25,795 nucleotides of DNA. It comes from CAUZJO01 sp963580245 (lineage in GTDB: Bacteria > Sumerlaeota > Sumerlaeia > MVZB01). Shown here piece after piece: positions 7,336 through 14,715 of the stretch. Position 1 is the stretch's first letter. Each line of letters starts with the position of its first letter. The translations under genes and the position numbers were made by a program. The DNA lies in NCBI GenBank assembly GCA_963580245.1, contig CAUZJO010000065.1:1-25795 (forward strand), given 5' to 3'. The notes beneath the pieces are model-generated. The model searched no databases. It was not told where the DNA came from and saw nothing but the letters and a program-made list of their open reading frames with translations.

Positions 7336-7688
7336 CTTGACCGCCCCTTCGGACGTTGCATAATCAAGTGGACCGGCAATACCGTTCCGCATAAAATATA
7401 CCTTAGTAACAGGAGCCATGAACACCTAAAAATGGAGCATCGTAAAAAAGAGCGCACGGCCGATCGTGTTTGTAGAGTATAGGTTTTATAATATAAATGT
7501 AATAATCACTACAGGCATTCGGCCCCGGCCGCTGCCGAAATCACATTGTTCAATCAATTCACGTTTTGGCTTTCACCCGCCGATGCTTCATGGTAGGATC
7601 CTACTGTCGGGGGTGAATAAGAGGTCGAATATCGTCGCAACCGGTCGGCTCCGGCCCTGATTTGAAAACGTCAAAAGGAATGTGTCCA
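7336..7688. promoter_or_regulatory. Divergent promoter/leader region between the ROK kinase (-) and tatA (+)
   Basis: This 353-bp interval separates two divergently transcribed units. It contains the most A+T-rich stretch nearby, about 7470-7510, including TATAAT at 7487-7492; I find no convincing -35 element at the standard spacing on either strand, so transcription starts are not assigned. Downstream on the tatA side lies a hairpin at 7572-7617. The in-frame ATG 7425 for the ROK gene and TTG 7662 for tatA are rejected as starts, which leaves the interval non-coding. Confidence 0.5.
7572..7617 (+). promoter_or_regulatory. Stem-loop in the tatA leader
   Basis: TTCACCC (7572-7578) pairs exactly with GGGTGAA (7611-7617). 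After one bulged G, CCGA (7580-7583) pairs with TCGG (7607-7610), giving an 11-bp stem. The apical part holds the 12-bp palindrome GTAGGATCCTAC (7593-7604). It is 71 bp before the tatA start and is not followed by a T-tract, so an mRNA leader structure or an operator is more likely than a terminator. Confidence 0.4.
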
Positions 7689-7955
7689 ATGGGTATGCCA
7701 GGTTCCACCGAAATGATCATCGTGTTGATCATCGTGTTGATCATCTTCGGGCCCAAGAATCTTCCGCGGCTTGCTCAGTCCTTCGGCCGCTCAGTTCGGG
7801 AGCTTAAGAAGGGGCTGCAGGGTATGGGCGATGACGTCAAGGGTTCGATGGACGAAGATTTGAAGAGCCATACGGACCAAGCGAGCGCCTCGGCGGCCAA
7901 ATCCGAGGATGCGGCCGTTGATCCCGGCGAAGCGGTCAAATCCAAGAACGTCTGA
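7689..7955 (+). CDS. tatA: Sec-independent translocase subunit TatA/E
   Basis: 88 residues. One N-terminal membrane helix (EMIIVLIIVLIIFGPKNLP) is followed by the FGPKNLP hinge, an amphipathic helix (RLAQSFGRSVRELKKGLQGM) and a charged tail, the standard layout of TatA, which forms the pore for folded twin-arginine substrates. ATG 7689 is chosen because AAGGA (7675-7679) lies nine bases upstream; ATG 7680 overlaps that site and TTG 7662 lies before it. The only other Tat gene in view is tatC, 108 bp downstream; no tatB is visible, so this TatA may serve both roles. Confidence 0.93.
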   Translation: MGMPGSTEMIIVLIIVLIIFGPKNLPRLAQSFGRSVRELKKGLQGMGDDVKGSMDEDLKSHTDQASASAAKSEDAAVDPGEAVKSKNV

Positions 7956-8063
7956 ACGGCCGGCTCCGATTCGCCCTTTCGCGTTTTCACGCCTTAGCGG
8001 CACTTATGTCCCGGAAACCCTCGCGAATGCCTGCTGGCGGCCCACTGTCCCACCGATCCGTCA

Positions 8064-8972
8064 ATGAACCGTAATCCGGAGAGCGAAATGTCCCTCATCG
8101 GGCATCTGGATGAGTTACGCTCACGGCTCATCATTAGCATCTTGGCCCTTTTCGTGGGCATGATCGCCGGTTTTCTCTTGGCTGATCCCATCATTCGAAT
8201 CATTACTGAGCCTATTACAGGACTTGCGCGGGATCCTGATCCGGATCGCGCGCTGGTCCTCAGATTCGACCCCGCTGGTGGCGCACGGTTAGACCTGGAC
8301 TCGCTTCCCGATCCCAAGGCCAGTGTCTCGCAAACCCTCGTGATTATCGTCGAGGGCGACCCGGAGAGGAAATACTACATCGGCGGGCGGCCATCGCAGC
8401 AGTTCATCACGACGGGCCCGCTGGATCCCATCATGATGAAACTAAAGGTCGCCCTCATCATGGGGCTTCTACTGGCGCTTCCCATTATTATTCGTCAGAT
8501 CTGGGGGTTTGTGTCACCGGGTCTGAACCAGAAGGAGCGTAAAGTCACATACCCCATCCTCATGGGATCGATCGTTCTTTTCCCCCTGGGTGCCCTGTTC
8601 GCATTCTTTATGGTGAAAATACTTCTGATTGTCATGAATTCCTATAAACTGGAAGGCATTGACATGACTCACTTTACGGATTTCTTTAAGCTTCTATCGC
8701 TCTTAACCACGATGATGCTCATCTTTGGCGTGATTTTCGAGCTGCCCCTCATGGTTGCGATCGCGGCAAGAATCGGGCTGGTCACGCCCGACATGCTTCG
8801 ACGCTACCGCCGCCACGCCTATGTCGGGCTCGCGTTCGCTTCGATGATCCTCACCCCCGCCGATCCATTCACCATGCTGATGGCCTTTTTCCCTCTCATC
8901 GGCCTATATGAACTGTCGATTGCCCTGGCCAAACCGATGGCCTTCTTGCACCAGCGAGACTTGAAAGAGTGA
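8064..8972 (+). CDS. tatC: Sec-independent translocase subunit TatC, with extended first periplasmic loop
   Basis: 302 residues. The N-terminus MSLIGHLDELRSRLI is the TatC signature that binds twin-arginine signal peptides, and the six-helix membrane core is recognisable (ALIMGLLLALPIIIRQIWGF; FELPLMVAIAARIGLV; YVGLAFASMILTPADPFTM). Between helices 1 and 2 (roughly residues 45-120) the loop is some tens of residues longer than in E. coli TatC, with an acidic, Asp/Pro-rich insert. The start may be ATG 8064 or ATG 8088; the latter is preceded by GGAGAG but leaves a very short N-terminus. A terminator hairpin follows at 8993. Confidence 0.94.
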   Translation: MNRNPESEMSLIGHLDELRSRLIISILALFVGMIAGFLLADPIIRIITEPITGLARDPDPDRALVLRFDPAGGARLDLDSLPDPKASVSQTLVIIVEGDPERKYYIGGRPSQQFITTGPLDPIMMKLKVALIMGLLLALPIIIRQIWGFVSPGLNQKERKVTYPILMGSIVLFPLGALFAFFMVKILLIVMNSYKLEGIDMTHFTDFFKLLSLLTTMMLIFGVIFELPLMVAIAARIGLVTPDMLRRYRRHAYVGLAFASMILTPADPFTMLMAFFPLIGLYELSIALAKPMAFLHQRDLKE

Positions 8973-8992
8973 GCCTTTTCTCTTCCGCGAGG

Positions 8993-9017
8993 GATTAGTT
9001 CGAGCTAATCTTCTTTT
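8993..9017 (+). terminator. Intrinsic terminator after tatC
   Basis: GATTAG (8993-8998) pairs with CTAATC (9005-9010), extendable by one T-G pair around a TCGA loop, and is followed by TTCTTTT (9011-9017). It starts 21 bp after the tatC stop, and the short T-rich tail supports Rho-independent termination, separating tatAC from the next gene. Confidence 0.6.
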
Positions 9018-9084
9018 CCCGCTACTCTTATCATTCGGATGGAACGCGGGAACTTAAAGACGCCATGCGACGCTGTCGACCGAG

Positions 9085-9666
9085 ATGCGAAAACGATACC
9101 TCATCACTTTGCTCGCCCTGTCAATTCCGCTAGCTGGATGCCAGATTCGCCTGGCCCCGCAATTGGATCCCTTTTACACGGCGGTATTAAGGGAATTCCC
9201 CACGCACGAGGCCGCGCTCTTTGGTCAGGGCAATTATCTGATTCGGCAGGGTCGGTACTTTGAAGCCGTGGAATACTTCCGCAGACTTGTCTCACACTTT
9301 CCGGAACACGAGGGGGGCTGGATCAGCCTGGGTCAGTGCGAACTGGAATTGAATCAATTTAGACGAGCTGAAACGGCGTTTCGGCGAGCGGAGGGTCTGG
9401 AAAGGAGTCTTGAATCCCAAATAGGACTGGCGAACTCGCTGATTTTCCAAGGAAGGGTCGAGGAGGCTCGAGAGGTTGCCACTGCGATTGAACAGCACAT
9501 GGGAGCATCGGCAATCCTTTATCGAATTCTGGGCGATATCGCGTTCGTTGAGAAAAACTCCCGCCAGGCTGTTGATTATTACCATAAGAGTCTGGCCAGC
9601 TCGCCTAACCAGAAAGACCTGAGGGACCGGATCACGGATATCGAACAGCACTTGACATTCAAATAA
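9085..9666 (+). CDS. Small TPR lipoprotein
   Basis: 193 residues. A basic start, hydrophobic core and lipobox LAGC with Cys19 predict a lipoprotein facing the periplasm. The rest is helical, with TPR-like repeats, for example EAALFGQGNYLIRQGRYFEA, GGWISLGQCELELNQFRRAE and ILYRILGDIAFVEKNSRQAV. Such proteins usually act as scaffolds in envelope complexes; no specific partner can be named. It lies between the tatC terminator and parS-parAB and may have its own promoter, though I cannot point to one. The Shine-Dalgarno is weak (GACCGAG). A BamD- or YbgF-like role would be a guess. Confidence 0.75.
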   Translation: MRKRYLITLLALSIPLAGCQIRLAPQLDPFYTAVLREFPTHEAALFGQGNYLIRQGRYFEAVEYFRRLVSHFPEHEGGWISLGQCELELNQFRRAETAFRRAEGLERSLESQIGLANSLIFQGRVEEAREVATAIEQHMGASAILYRILGDIAFVEKNSRQAVDYYHKSLASSPNQKDLRDRITDIEQHLTFK

Positions 9667-9714
9667 GGGAACCCTTATCAATAACTCAGAGGCCTCCCGT
9701 TTGGGGGCGCGGGG

Positions 9715-9730
9715 TGTTTCACGTGAAACA
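9715..9730. promoter_or_regulatory. parS: parS centromere site
   Basis: TGTTTCACGTGAAACA is a perfect 16-bp palindrome identical in form to the bacterial chromosomal parS consensus (one half-site base differs from the common B. subtilis version, making this copy fully symmetrical). ParB nucleates here. It lies 47 bp before the parA start. It is flanked by a second, imperfectly centred inverted repeat, CGTTTGGG (9698-9705) and CCCAAACG (9741-9748). Chromosomal parS sites normally cluster near oriC, so this locus may be origin-proximal. Confidence 0.93.
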
Positions 9731-9777
9731 GCCGCCGACGCCCAAACGATGGGTCAATTCCCACGAACCAACCCAAA

Positions 9778-10566
9778 ATGCACCATATCATCGCCGTCGC
9801 TAATCAGAAAGGGGGAGTCGGGAAGACAACCACGGCCGTTAATCTAGCGGCTTGTCTGGGCGCGAAGGGCCATCGAGCCCTTTTGATCGACCTGGATCCC
9901 CAGGCCAATGCATCCAGCGCCGTCGGCTGGGATACCAATACGCTCAATGCATCGATTTACGAGGCTCTCGTTGAATCCCAAAAGCCCATTATTCAGCCGC
10001 TGAACGAACATTTCCAGAATATCTCGCTCGTTCCTTCCTCGATGGACCTGGCTGGGGCGGAATGTGAACTCTTTGAACGGGAGGAACGCAATACGGTGCT
10101 CAAGCAGGCCATTGAGCGTCTGGACGAGGATTTTGAATTTGTGATCATCGATAGCCCCCCGAGTCTGGGTCTGCTGACGCTTAATGCGCTGGTCGCCGCG
10201 GATTGGGTCCTGATCCCCGTCCAGGCTGAATACCTTGCCTTGGAAGGGCTATCCCGGATGATCCACATCATCCAAAGGATGAGTCGGCAACAGAATCCTG
10301 GACTTCGCATCGTCGGCCTCGTGGCCACGCAATATGACGGGAGGACTAATTTGGCCCAACAGGTGTTTGAAGAACTCCAACGGGCTTTCCCGGATAAGCT
10401 TTTCCAGACCAAGATCACCCGTTGCGTTCGCTTGAGTGAAGCCCCCGGATTTGGTCAACCCATCATCTACTATGACCCCCGCTCGGTCGCGGCCGAGCAG
10501 TATTTCGAGCTTGCGGAGGAGGTCTTGCATGCCTGTGAAGAAACGCGGATTGGGTCGCGGGCTTGA
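9778..10566 (+). CDS. parA: Chromosome-partitioning ATPase ParA/Soj
   Basis: 262 residues, usual length for chromosomal ParA. It has the deviant Walker A motif KGGVGKTT (11-18) with the signature lysine, the A' motif DLDPQ (38-42) and the Walker B region FVIIDSPPSLG (121-131). ParA dimers bind the nucleoid, and ParB-parS complexes follow the ParA gradient to separate origins. There is no N-terminal helix-turn-helix, which fits the chromosomal (type Ia, Soj-like) form rather than large plasmid ParA. parS lies just upstream, and the end overlaps the parB start by 38 bp, so the two are translationally linked. Confidence 0.96.
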   Translation: MHHIIAVANQKGGVGKTTTAVNLAACLGAKGHRALLIDLDPQANASSAVGWDTNTLNASIYEALVESQKPIIQPLNEHFQNISLVPSSMDLAGAECELFEREERNTVLKQAIERLDEDFEFVIIDSPPSLGLLTLNALVAADWVLIPVQAEYLALEGLSRMIHIIQRMSRQQNPGLRIVGLVATQYDGRTNLAQQVFEELQRAFPDKLFQTKITRCVRLSEAPGFGQPIIYYDPRSVAAEQYFELAEEVLHACEETRIGSRA

Positions 10567-11419
10567 CGCTCTACTGGGAGTCAGCGAGCTTTCCACTGAG
10601 ACGATGCATGCCCCGCAGATCGTGCGGAGCATGCCGATCGCGCATCTAAAGCCCAACCCGTACCAGCCCAGAACGCGGATGGACCCGGACCGCCTGGAGG
10701 AACTGGCGGCCTCAATCCAGCAGAGCGGCATCATTCAACCGCTGATCGCGCGCAAGAACCAGAACGATCAATTTGAAATCGTTGCCGGCGAACGCCGCTG
10801 GCGGGCGGCGCAGCGCATCGGGTTATCGGAAGTCCCGGTGGTGGTGAAGGAACTGGACGATGAGGAAATGCTCGAGCTGGCTCTTGTTGAGAACCTCCAG
10901 CGAGACGATTTGAACCCGATCGAGGAGGCTCGGGCCTATAAACAGCTGATCGAAGGGTTTGAGCTGAGCCAAGAGAGCGTGGCCCACAAAGTAGGGAAAT
11001 CCCGGGTTGCCGTCACGAATTCGCTCCGGTTGCTTCGCCTACCGGAGAAGATTCTGCGCTGGATCGAGGAAAGCGCAATCTCGGCGGGTCACGCTCGTTC
11101 GATGCTCTCGTTGGAGAACGAATCGCTCCAGCTTGTCCTGGCCCGCGAGATCATGAGCAAGGGGCTGAGCGTCCGCGAGGTGGAAAGTCGGGTTCGGCGC
11201 CTACTGAAGGCACCCGATCCCACTCCTAAGGCCGAGACCCCGACGATCGAACTCGATGCTCATGATCTAGAGGAAAAATTGACAATCCATCTCGGATTGC
11301 GGGTCAGAATTGCTCCCAAATCAAACACCGAAGGTAAGATCGAAGTCTATTATTCGACCCTGGATGAATTCAGCCGGTTCTTCGATCACCTAGGGATCTC
11401 ATTGCAAGAGGAACTTTAA
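10529..11419 (+). CDS. parB: Chromosome-partitioning protein ParB/Spo0J (CTPase, parS-binding)
   Basis: 296 residues from ATG 10529, chosen because GGAGGAGG lies a few bases upstream and the product then starts MPVKKRGLGRGLDALL, the usual ParA-interacting N-terminus; the longer frame upstream runs through parA. The CTP-binding motifs GERRWRA (87-94) and ENLQRDDLNPIEEA (121-134) are intact, the helix-turn-helix lies at about 146-170 (LSQESVAHKVGKSRVAVTNS), and the C-terminal dimerisation domain is present. ParB loads at parS (9715-9730) and slides as a clamp. The tolQ-like gene starts only five bases after the stop, suggesting one operon. Confidence 0.96.
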   Translation: MPVKKRGLGRGLDALLGVSELSTETMHAPQIVRSMPIAHLKPNPYQPRTRMDPDRLEELAASIQQSGIIQPLIARKNQNDQFEIVAGERRWRAAQRIGLSEVPVVVKELDDEEMLELALVENLQRDDLNPIEEARAYKQLIEGFELSQESVAHKVGKSRVAVTNSLRLLRLPEKILRWIEESAISAGHARSMLSLENESLQLVLAREIMSKGLSVREVESRVRRLLKAPDPTPKAETPTIELDAHDLEEKLTIHLGLRVRIAPKSNTEGKIEVYYSTLDEFSRFFDHLGISLQEEL

Positions 11420-11424
11420 ACCGA

Positions 11425-12291
11425 ATGAAACCCTTCCCAATCAGGAACAGAAGGCATATGCGTTGGAAATTTACGACCACCGGACGCTTTCGATCCAAGT
11501 TACGCATCGTCCTGTTGTCATCCCTTTTCTTAGTGAGCCTGTCCACTCTCGCCCTGGCCCAAGCCGAATCATCCAGCCTTAAGGGTCTTATCGGGGTGGA
11601 TGTCTTCAAGATGATTCGCGACGCGGACCTGTTGGGCAAGACCTGTCTGGTGATCCTCGCGATCTTTTCGATCATGAGCTGGATGGTGATTGTCTATAAG
11701 TTCCTGCATATCCGCCAGGCGTTGGTTCAAACCGACGCATTCGTGGAAATCTGTAATCAAGGCTCGGGCAAGCTCGAAGAGGCCTTCCGGCACGCTTCGA
11801 CCTATCCCGATTCCCCTCTGGCGCAGATTTTGCGCGAGGGCTATCTGGAGCTCGAAATCGAAAATTGGTATCGAGAGGGCTACGGCGAATCAATCGAAAT
11901 GCGCATCGAACTGGCCAAGGTCGGCGTCGACCGCATCTTCGAACGAACCATCGCCGGCGAAATCAACCATTTGGAAAGCAAACTAATCTTTCTTGCCACG
12001 ACGTCCAACGTTTGCCCATTCATCGGTCTGTTCGGCACGGTTTGGGGCATCATGGGGACGTTTCAGTCGCTGACGGATACTCAATCGGTCGTACTCAGTT
12101 CACTGGCCCCGGGTCTGTCGACCGCCTTGCTTACCACGGTCGGAGGGTTGTTTTGCGCGATCCCGGCTTCTGTTATGTATAATTTCTTGACGAACCAAGT
12201 GCGGGTTTTGGTCTCGCGCATGGATGCGTTCGCGCTGGAACTTAGCAATGTGATACAGAAAGAAGTCATGAAGCAATCAGTAATGGTATAG
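11425..12291 (+). CDS. tolQ: TolQ/ExbB/MotA-family proton channel subunit with N-terminal signal-like segment
   Basis: 288 residues. After a basic N-terminus and a hydrophobic segment ending ALAQA, which resembles a cleavable signal peptide, there is one membrane helix (about 72-92), a long cytoplasmic loop, and the diagnostic helix pair NVCPFIGLFGTVWGIMGTF and LAPGLSTALLTTVGGLFCAIP. This family forms the proton channel that powers TolA or TonB. TolQ and ExbB cannot be separated by motif alone. An internal ATG at 11458 (MRWKF) with AGAAGG just upstream is an alternative start that keeps the signal segment. It follows parB at five bases and precedes the TolR-like partner by 45 bp. Confidence 0.88.
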   Translation: MKPFPIRNRRHMRWKFTTTGRFRSKLRIVLLSSLFLVSLSTLALAQAESSSLKGLIGVDVFKMIRDADLLGKTCLVILAIFSIMSWMVIVYKFLHIRQALVQTDAFVEICNQGSGKLEEAFRHASTYPDSPLAQILREGYLELEIENWYREGYGESIEMRIELAKVGVDRIFERTIAGEINHLESKLIFLATTSNVCPFIGLFGTVWGIMGTFQSLTDTQSVVLSSLAPGLSTALLTTVGGLFCAIPASVMYNFLTNQVRVLVSRMDAFALELSNVIQKEVMKQSVMV

Positions 12292-12336
12292 ATGACACGT
12301 TCATGATTATGTAAAATACTTATTAGGTGGCATGCC

Positions 12337-12765
12337 ATGCGTCGACATCACGAGGCCCTGCAAATCATGTCCGAGATGAACCTGACCAACTTGCTCGACA
12401 CGGCATTCATCCTGTTGATCGCCTTTATGTTGGTCGCCCCGATGCTCAAGCATGGCATTGAGCTGGACTTGCCCAAGGTCTCGCGCAAGGACCTCCAGAC
12501 CGAGGCCAAAACGATCACCATCGTGATCGCGAAGAGCCCCGAGGAGGGATTTACCGAACCGATATACGTCGAGGACCAGCGCGTCGATCTGGAAGGTTTG
12601 GAGGCGATCATCCGGGACACCATGGAAAAATTTGAGAACTTCTCCGTCGCGATCGAAGGGGACCGGGCCTCGACATGGGGGACATACGCGCAGGTCCTCG
12701 GGTTGTTGCAAAACCTCGGCGTGGAGAAAATCGGTCTGGTCACCGAACCTCTGGAACTGGAATGA
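12337..12765 (+). CDS. tolR: TolR/ExbD-family biopolymer transport protein
   Basis: 142 residues. There is a short cytoplasmic N-terminus, one membrane helix (about 15-37: NLTNLLDTAFILLIAFMLVAP) with the essential proton-pathway aspartate at position 21, and a periplasmic domain ending in VLGLLQNLGVEKIGLVTEP, typical of ExbD/TolR. It pairs with the upstream TolQ-like protein to form the proton-driven motor. The start ATG 12337 follows AGGTGG. The stop lies three bases before the GTG start of the next gene, so translation is probably coupled. Confidence 0.9.
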   Translation: MRRHHEALQIMSEMNLTNLLDTAFILLIAFMLVAPMLKHGIELDLPKVSRKDLQTEAKTITIVIAKSPEEGFTEPIYVEDQRVDLEGLEAIIRDTMEKFENFSVAIEGDRASTWGTYAQVLGLLQNLGVEKIGLVTEPLELE

Positions 12766-12768
12766 GAA

Positions 12769-13689
12769 GTGGTCCGTTGCTTTCTGATTTCCGTGCTCTG
12801 GCATTTGATAATTATTGTTGTATTATTACTGATGAGTGTGTACACGCCTCCTCCGAAACTCGCCGTTCCCGTCCAGATTGAAGTGATCCAGCGTGAGCCG
12901 GCGCAGCCCGAGCCCGAGTCGACGCCTGAACCGAGCGTCGAACCCACACCGCCGCCCACGCCCGAGCCAACTCCGGTGCCGACGCGCGAACCGACACCCC
13001 GTCCCACGACCGAGCCCACGCCGGAAATCCAAATCCCCGATCTGGATTTGACCCCGACGCCCACTCCAACGGGCACCCCCACGCCTACTCCCTCGCCCAC
13101 TCCCAAGTCCAAGAAGCCGCCTCAGAAGCAGAAGACAGCCGACGTCAAAGAGGTCTTCGAGGAGGACGCCGATGTCATTGAGGAGGAGCCGACACCGACG
13201 GCGACCCCGACGCCCAGGCCAAAGGCCACGGCCGCGCCAACCCCCACCCCCCGGCCGCTCGTGACGCCCAAGCCCGTCGTCACCCCCGTGCCGACGATCG
13301 ATCCGTCGGCTTTTGAATCCAAAGACAAACAAGAGGTCAAGGCCAATAAGGAAATGGGCGAGGCGGTTTCGATCGAGACAACCGGCGCGCAGGACCTTGG
13401 GCTCACTTACCTTGCGATCGTGCGCTCCCAGGTCGAGAGCAACTTCCGCCATCCGTTCTCGAACACGGGCTTGCAATGCCGCATCAGGTTTACGATCCTC
13501 AAGGACGGCACGATTGATAAGGGCTCGTTCCATATCGAACAATCGACCAGGAACGCGAGCATGGATCAGTATGCGATCCGCGCGCTGAATGAGACCGGCA
13601 AGGTGCCACCGCTATATGACGATTACACGAAACCCCACCTGCGTGTTATACTGACGTTCGAGTTCAGCAGCCGTGGAGGGTCGGAGTGA
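12769..13689 (+). CDS. TonB/TolA-like energy transducer with Pro-Thr-rich periplasmic linker
   Basis: 306 residues, probable GTG start at 12769; the ATG overlapping the tolR stop is in another frame. An N-terminal membrane helix (VRCFLISVLWHLIIIVVLLL) carries a histidine, as in TonB/TolA anchors. Residues about 43-185 form a low-complexity linker of EPTP, TPTP and PKP units interrupted by an acidic patch (VFEEDADVIEEE). The C-terminal ~90 residues (LAIVRSQVESNFRHPF ... GTIDKGSFHIEQST ... RVILTFEF) fit the TonB/TolA C-terminal fold. It would pass motion from the TolQ-TolR pair to an outer-membrane partner. TolA and TonB cannot be told apart here; no tolB, pal or TonB-dependent receptor lies in the window. 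Confidence 0.85.
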   Translation: MVRCFLISVLWHLIIIVVLLLMSVYTPPPKLAVPVQIEVIQREPAQPEPESTPEPSVEPTPPPTPEPTPVPTREPTPRPTTEPTPEIQIPDLDLTPTPTPTGTPTPTPSPTPKSKKPPQKQKTADVKEVFEEDADVIEEEPTPTATPTPRPKATAAPTPTPRPLVTPKPVVTPVPTIDPSAFESKDKQEVKANKEMGEAVSIETTGAQDLGLTYLAIVRSQVESNFRHPFSNTGLQCRIRFTILKDGTIDKGSFHIEQSTRNASMDQYAIRALNETGKVPPLYDDYTKPHLRVILTFEFSSRGGSE

Positions 13690-13701
13690 GGAGAGTGCAT
13701 C

Positions 13702-14667
13702 ATGGCGATCACGCCGCTGGAGTTTGAACAACCCCTTGTGGAGTTGGAGGAGCAAATCGCGCAAATCGGGGACCCCGAAGGACTCGGCAATCCCGAGCGC
13801 GCCAAGCTGAGCGACCTGGAGCAATCCCTCGAAGAGAAGCGCAAGGAGATATACGGGAACCTGACGACGTGGCAGCGTATTCAGCTTGCGCGCCACCCGT
13901 CGCGTCCGCATACGCTCGATTACGTCGGCCAGCTGTTCGACGAGTGGACCGAACTACATGGCGACCGCGCGTTCAGCGACGACCATGCCTGCGTGGCGGG
14001 GTTTGCGCACTTCCGCGAGGTCCCGGTCGCGATCATCGGCCAGCAGAAGGGGTCCGACGTGCGCGACAACGCCTTTCGCAATTACGGCAGCATGCATCCC
14101 GAGGGCTACCGCAAGGCGCTGCGCGTGATGAAGCTGGCCGAGAAGTTCGGGCGGCCGATTTTCTGCTTCATCGACACGCAGGGCGCGTTTCCCGGGGTGG
14201 GGGCCGAGGAACGCGGCCAGGCCGAGGCAATCGCGCGCAACATCATGGAGATGTCGCTGCTGCGCGTGCCAATCATCTGCGTGGTGATCGGCGAAGGCGG
14301 CAGCGGCGGGGCGCTGGGGATCGGCATCGGCGACCGCATGCTGATGCAGGAGAACGCCTATTACAGCGTCATCTCGCCCGAGGGCTGCGCCTCGATTCTG
14401 TGGCGCGATGCCAAGTTCGCCCCCCAGGCCGCCGAGGTGCTCAAGCTAACCTCGCAAGACCTGCACTCGATGGGCGTGGTCGACGAAATCATCCCCGAAC
14501 CCCTCGGTGGCGCCCACCGCGACCCCACCACCACCACCGGGCTGATGGCCGAGGCCCTCGCCCGCCACCTCGAGGACCTCTCCGCCACCGATGTCGACAC
14601 CTTGCTCGAAGCGCGGTTTCAGAAATATCGCGCGATCGGGGTGTGCGGCGAAGACGCGGGGGAGTAG
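13702..14667 (+). CDS. accA: Acetyl-CoA carboxylase carboxyltransferase subunit alpha
   Basis: 321 residues, the usual AccA length. The N-terminal helices (LEFEQPLVELEEQIAQI) and the carboxyltransferase core are characteristic: HPSRPHTLDYV, LHGDRAFSDD, QQKGSDVRDNAFRNYGSMHP, FIDTQGAFPGVGAEERGQ, GEGGSGGALGIGIGD, and YYSVISPEGCASILWRDA. With AccD it transfers carboxyl from biotin to acetyl-CoA in the first step of fatty acid synthesis; accD is not in the window. GAGGAGAG precedes the ATG, and the gene lies 12 bp after the TonB/TolA-like gene, so it probably belongs to the same transcript. Confidence 0.97.
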   Translation: MAITPLEFEQPLVELEEQIAQIGDPEGLGNPERAKLSDLEQSLEEKRKEIYGNLTTWQRIQLARHPSRPHTLDYVGQLFDEWTELHGDRAFSDDHACVAGFAHFREVPVAIIGQQKGSDVRDNAFRNYGSMHPEGYRKALRVMKLAEKFGRPIFCFIDTQGAFPGVGAEERGQAEAIARNIMEMSLLRVPIICVVIGEGGSGGALGIGIGDRMLMQENAYYSVISPEGCASILWRDAKFAPQAAEVLKLTSQDLHSMGVVDEIIPEPLGGAHRDPTTTTGLMAEALARHLEDLSATDVDTLLEARFQKYRAIGVCGEDAGE

Positions 14668-14715
14668 CGGAAGAGGGGTCGAAAGCTCTCCTCGGCGGGG
14701 AGCGGAGAAGTGCTC

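Noticed and set aside
7336..7425. N-terminal extension of the ROK kinase from ATG 7425
   Set aside because: The extra 30 residues are not family sequence, and a good Shine-Dalgarno plus the normal N-terminus lie at ATG 7335.
7662..7688. TTG at 7662 as the tatA start
   Set aside because: It lies before the ribosome-binding site AAGGA at 7675-7679 and adds residues absent from TatA; ATG 7689 fits better.
10436..10528. Extended ParB N-terminus in the longest frame
   Set aside because: It runs through parA coding sequence. The strong GGAGGAGG and the typical KKRGLGRGLDALL start place the true ATG at 10529.
12895..13300. Repetitive DNA as a CRISPR or satellite array
   Set aside because: It is in-frame Pro-Thr-Pro coding sequence of the TonB/TolA-like linker, with irregular units and no spacers.
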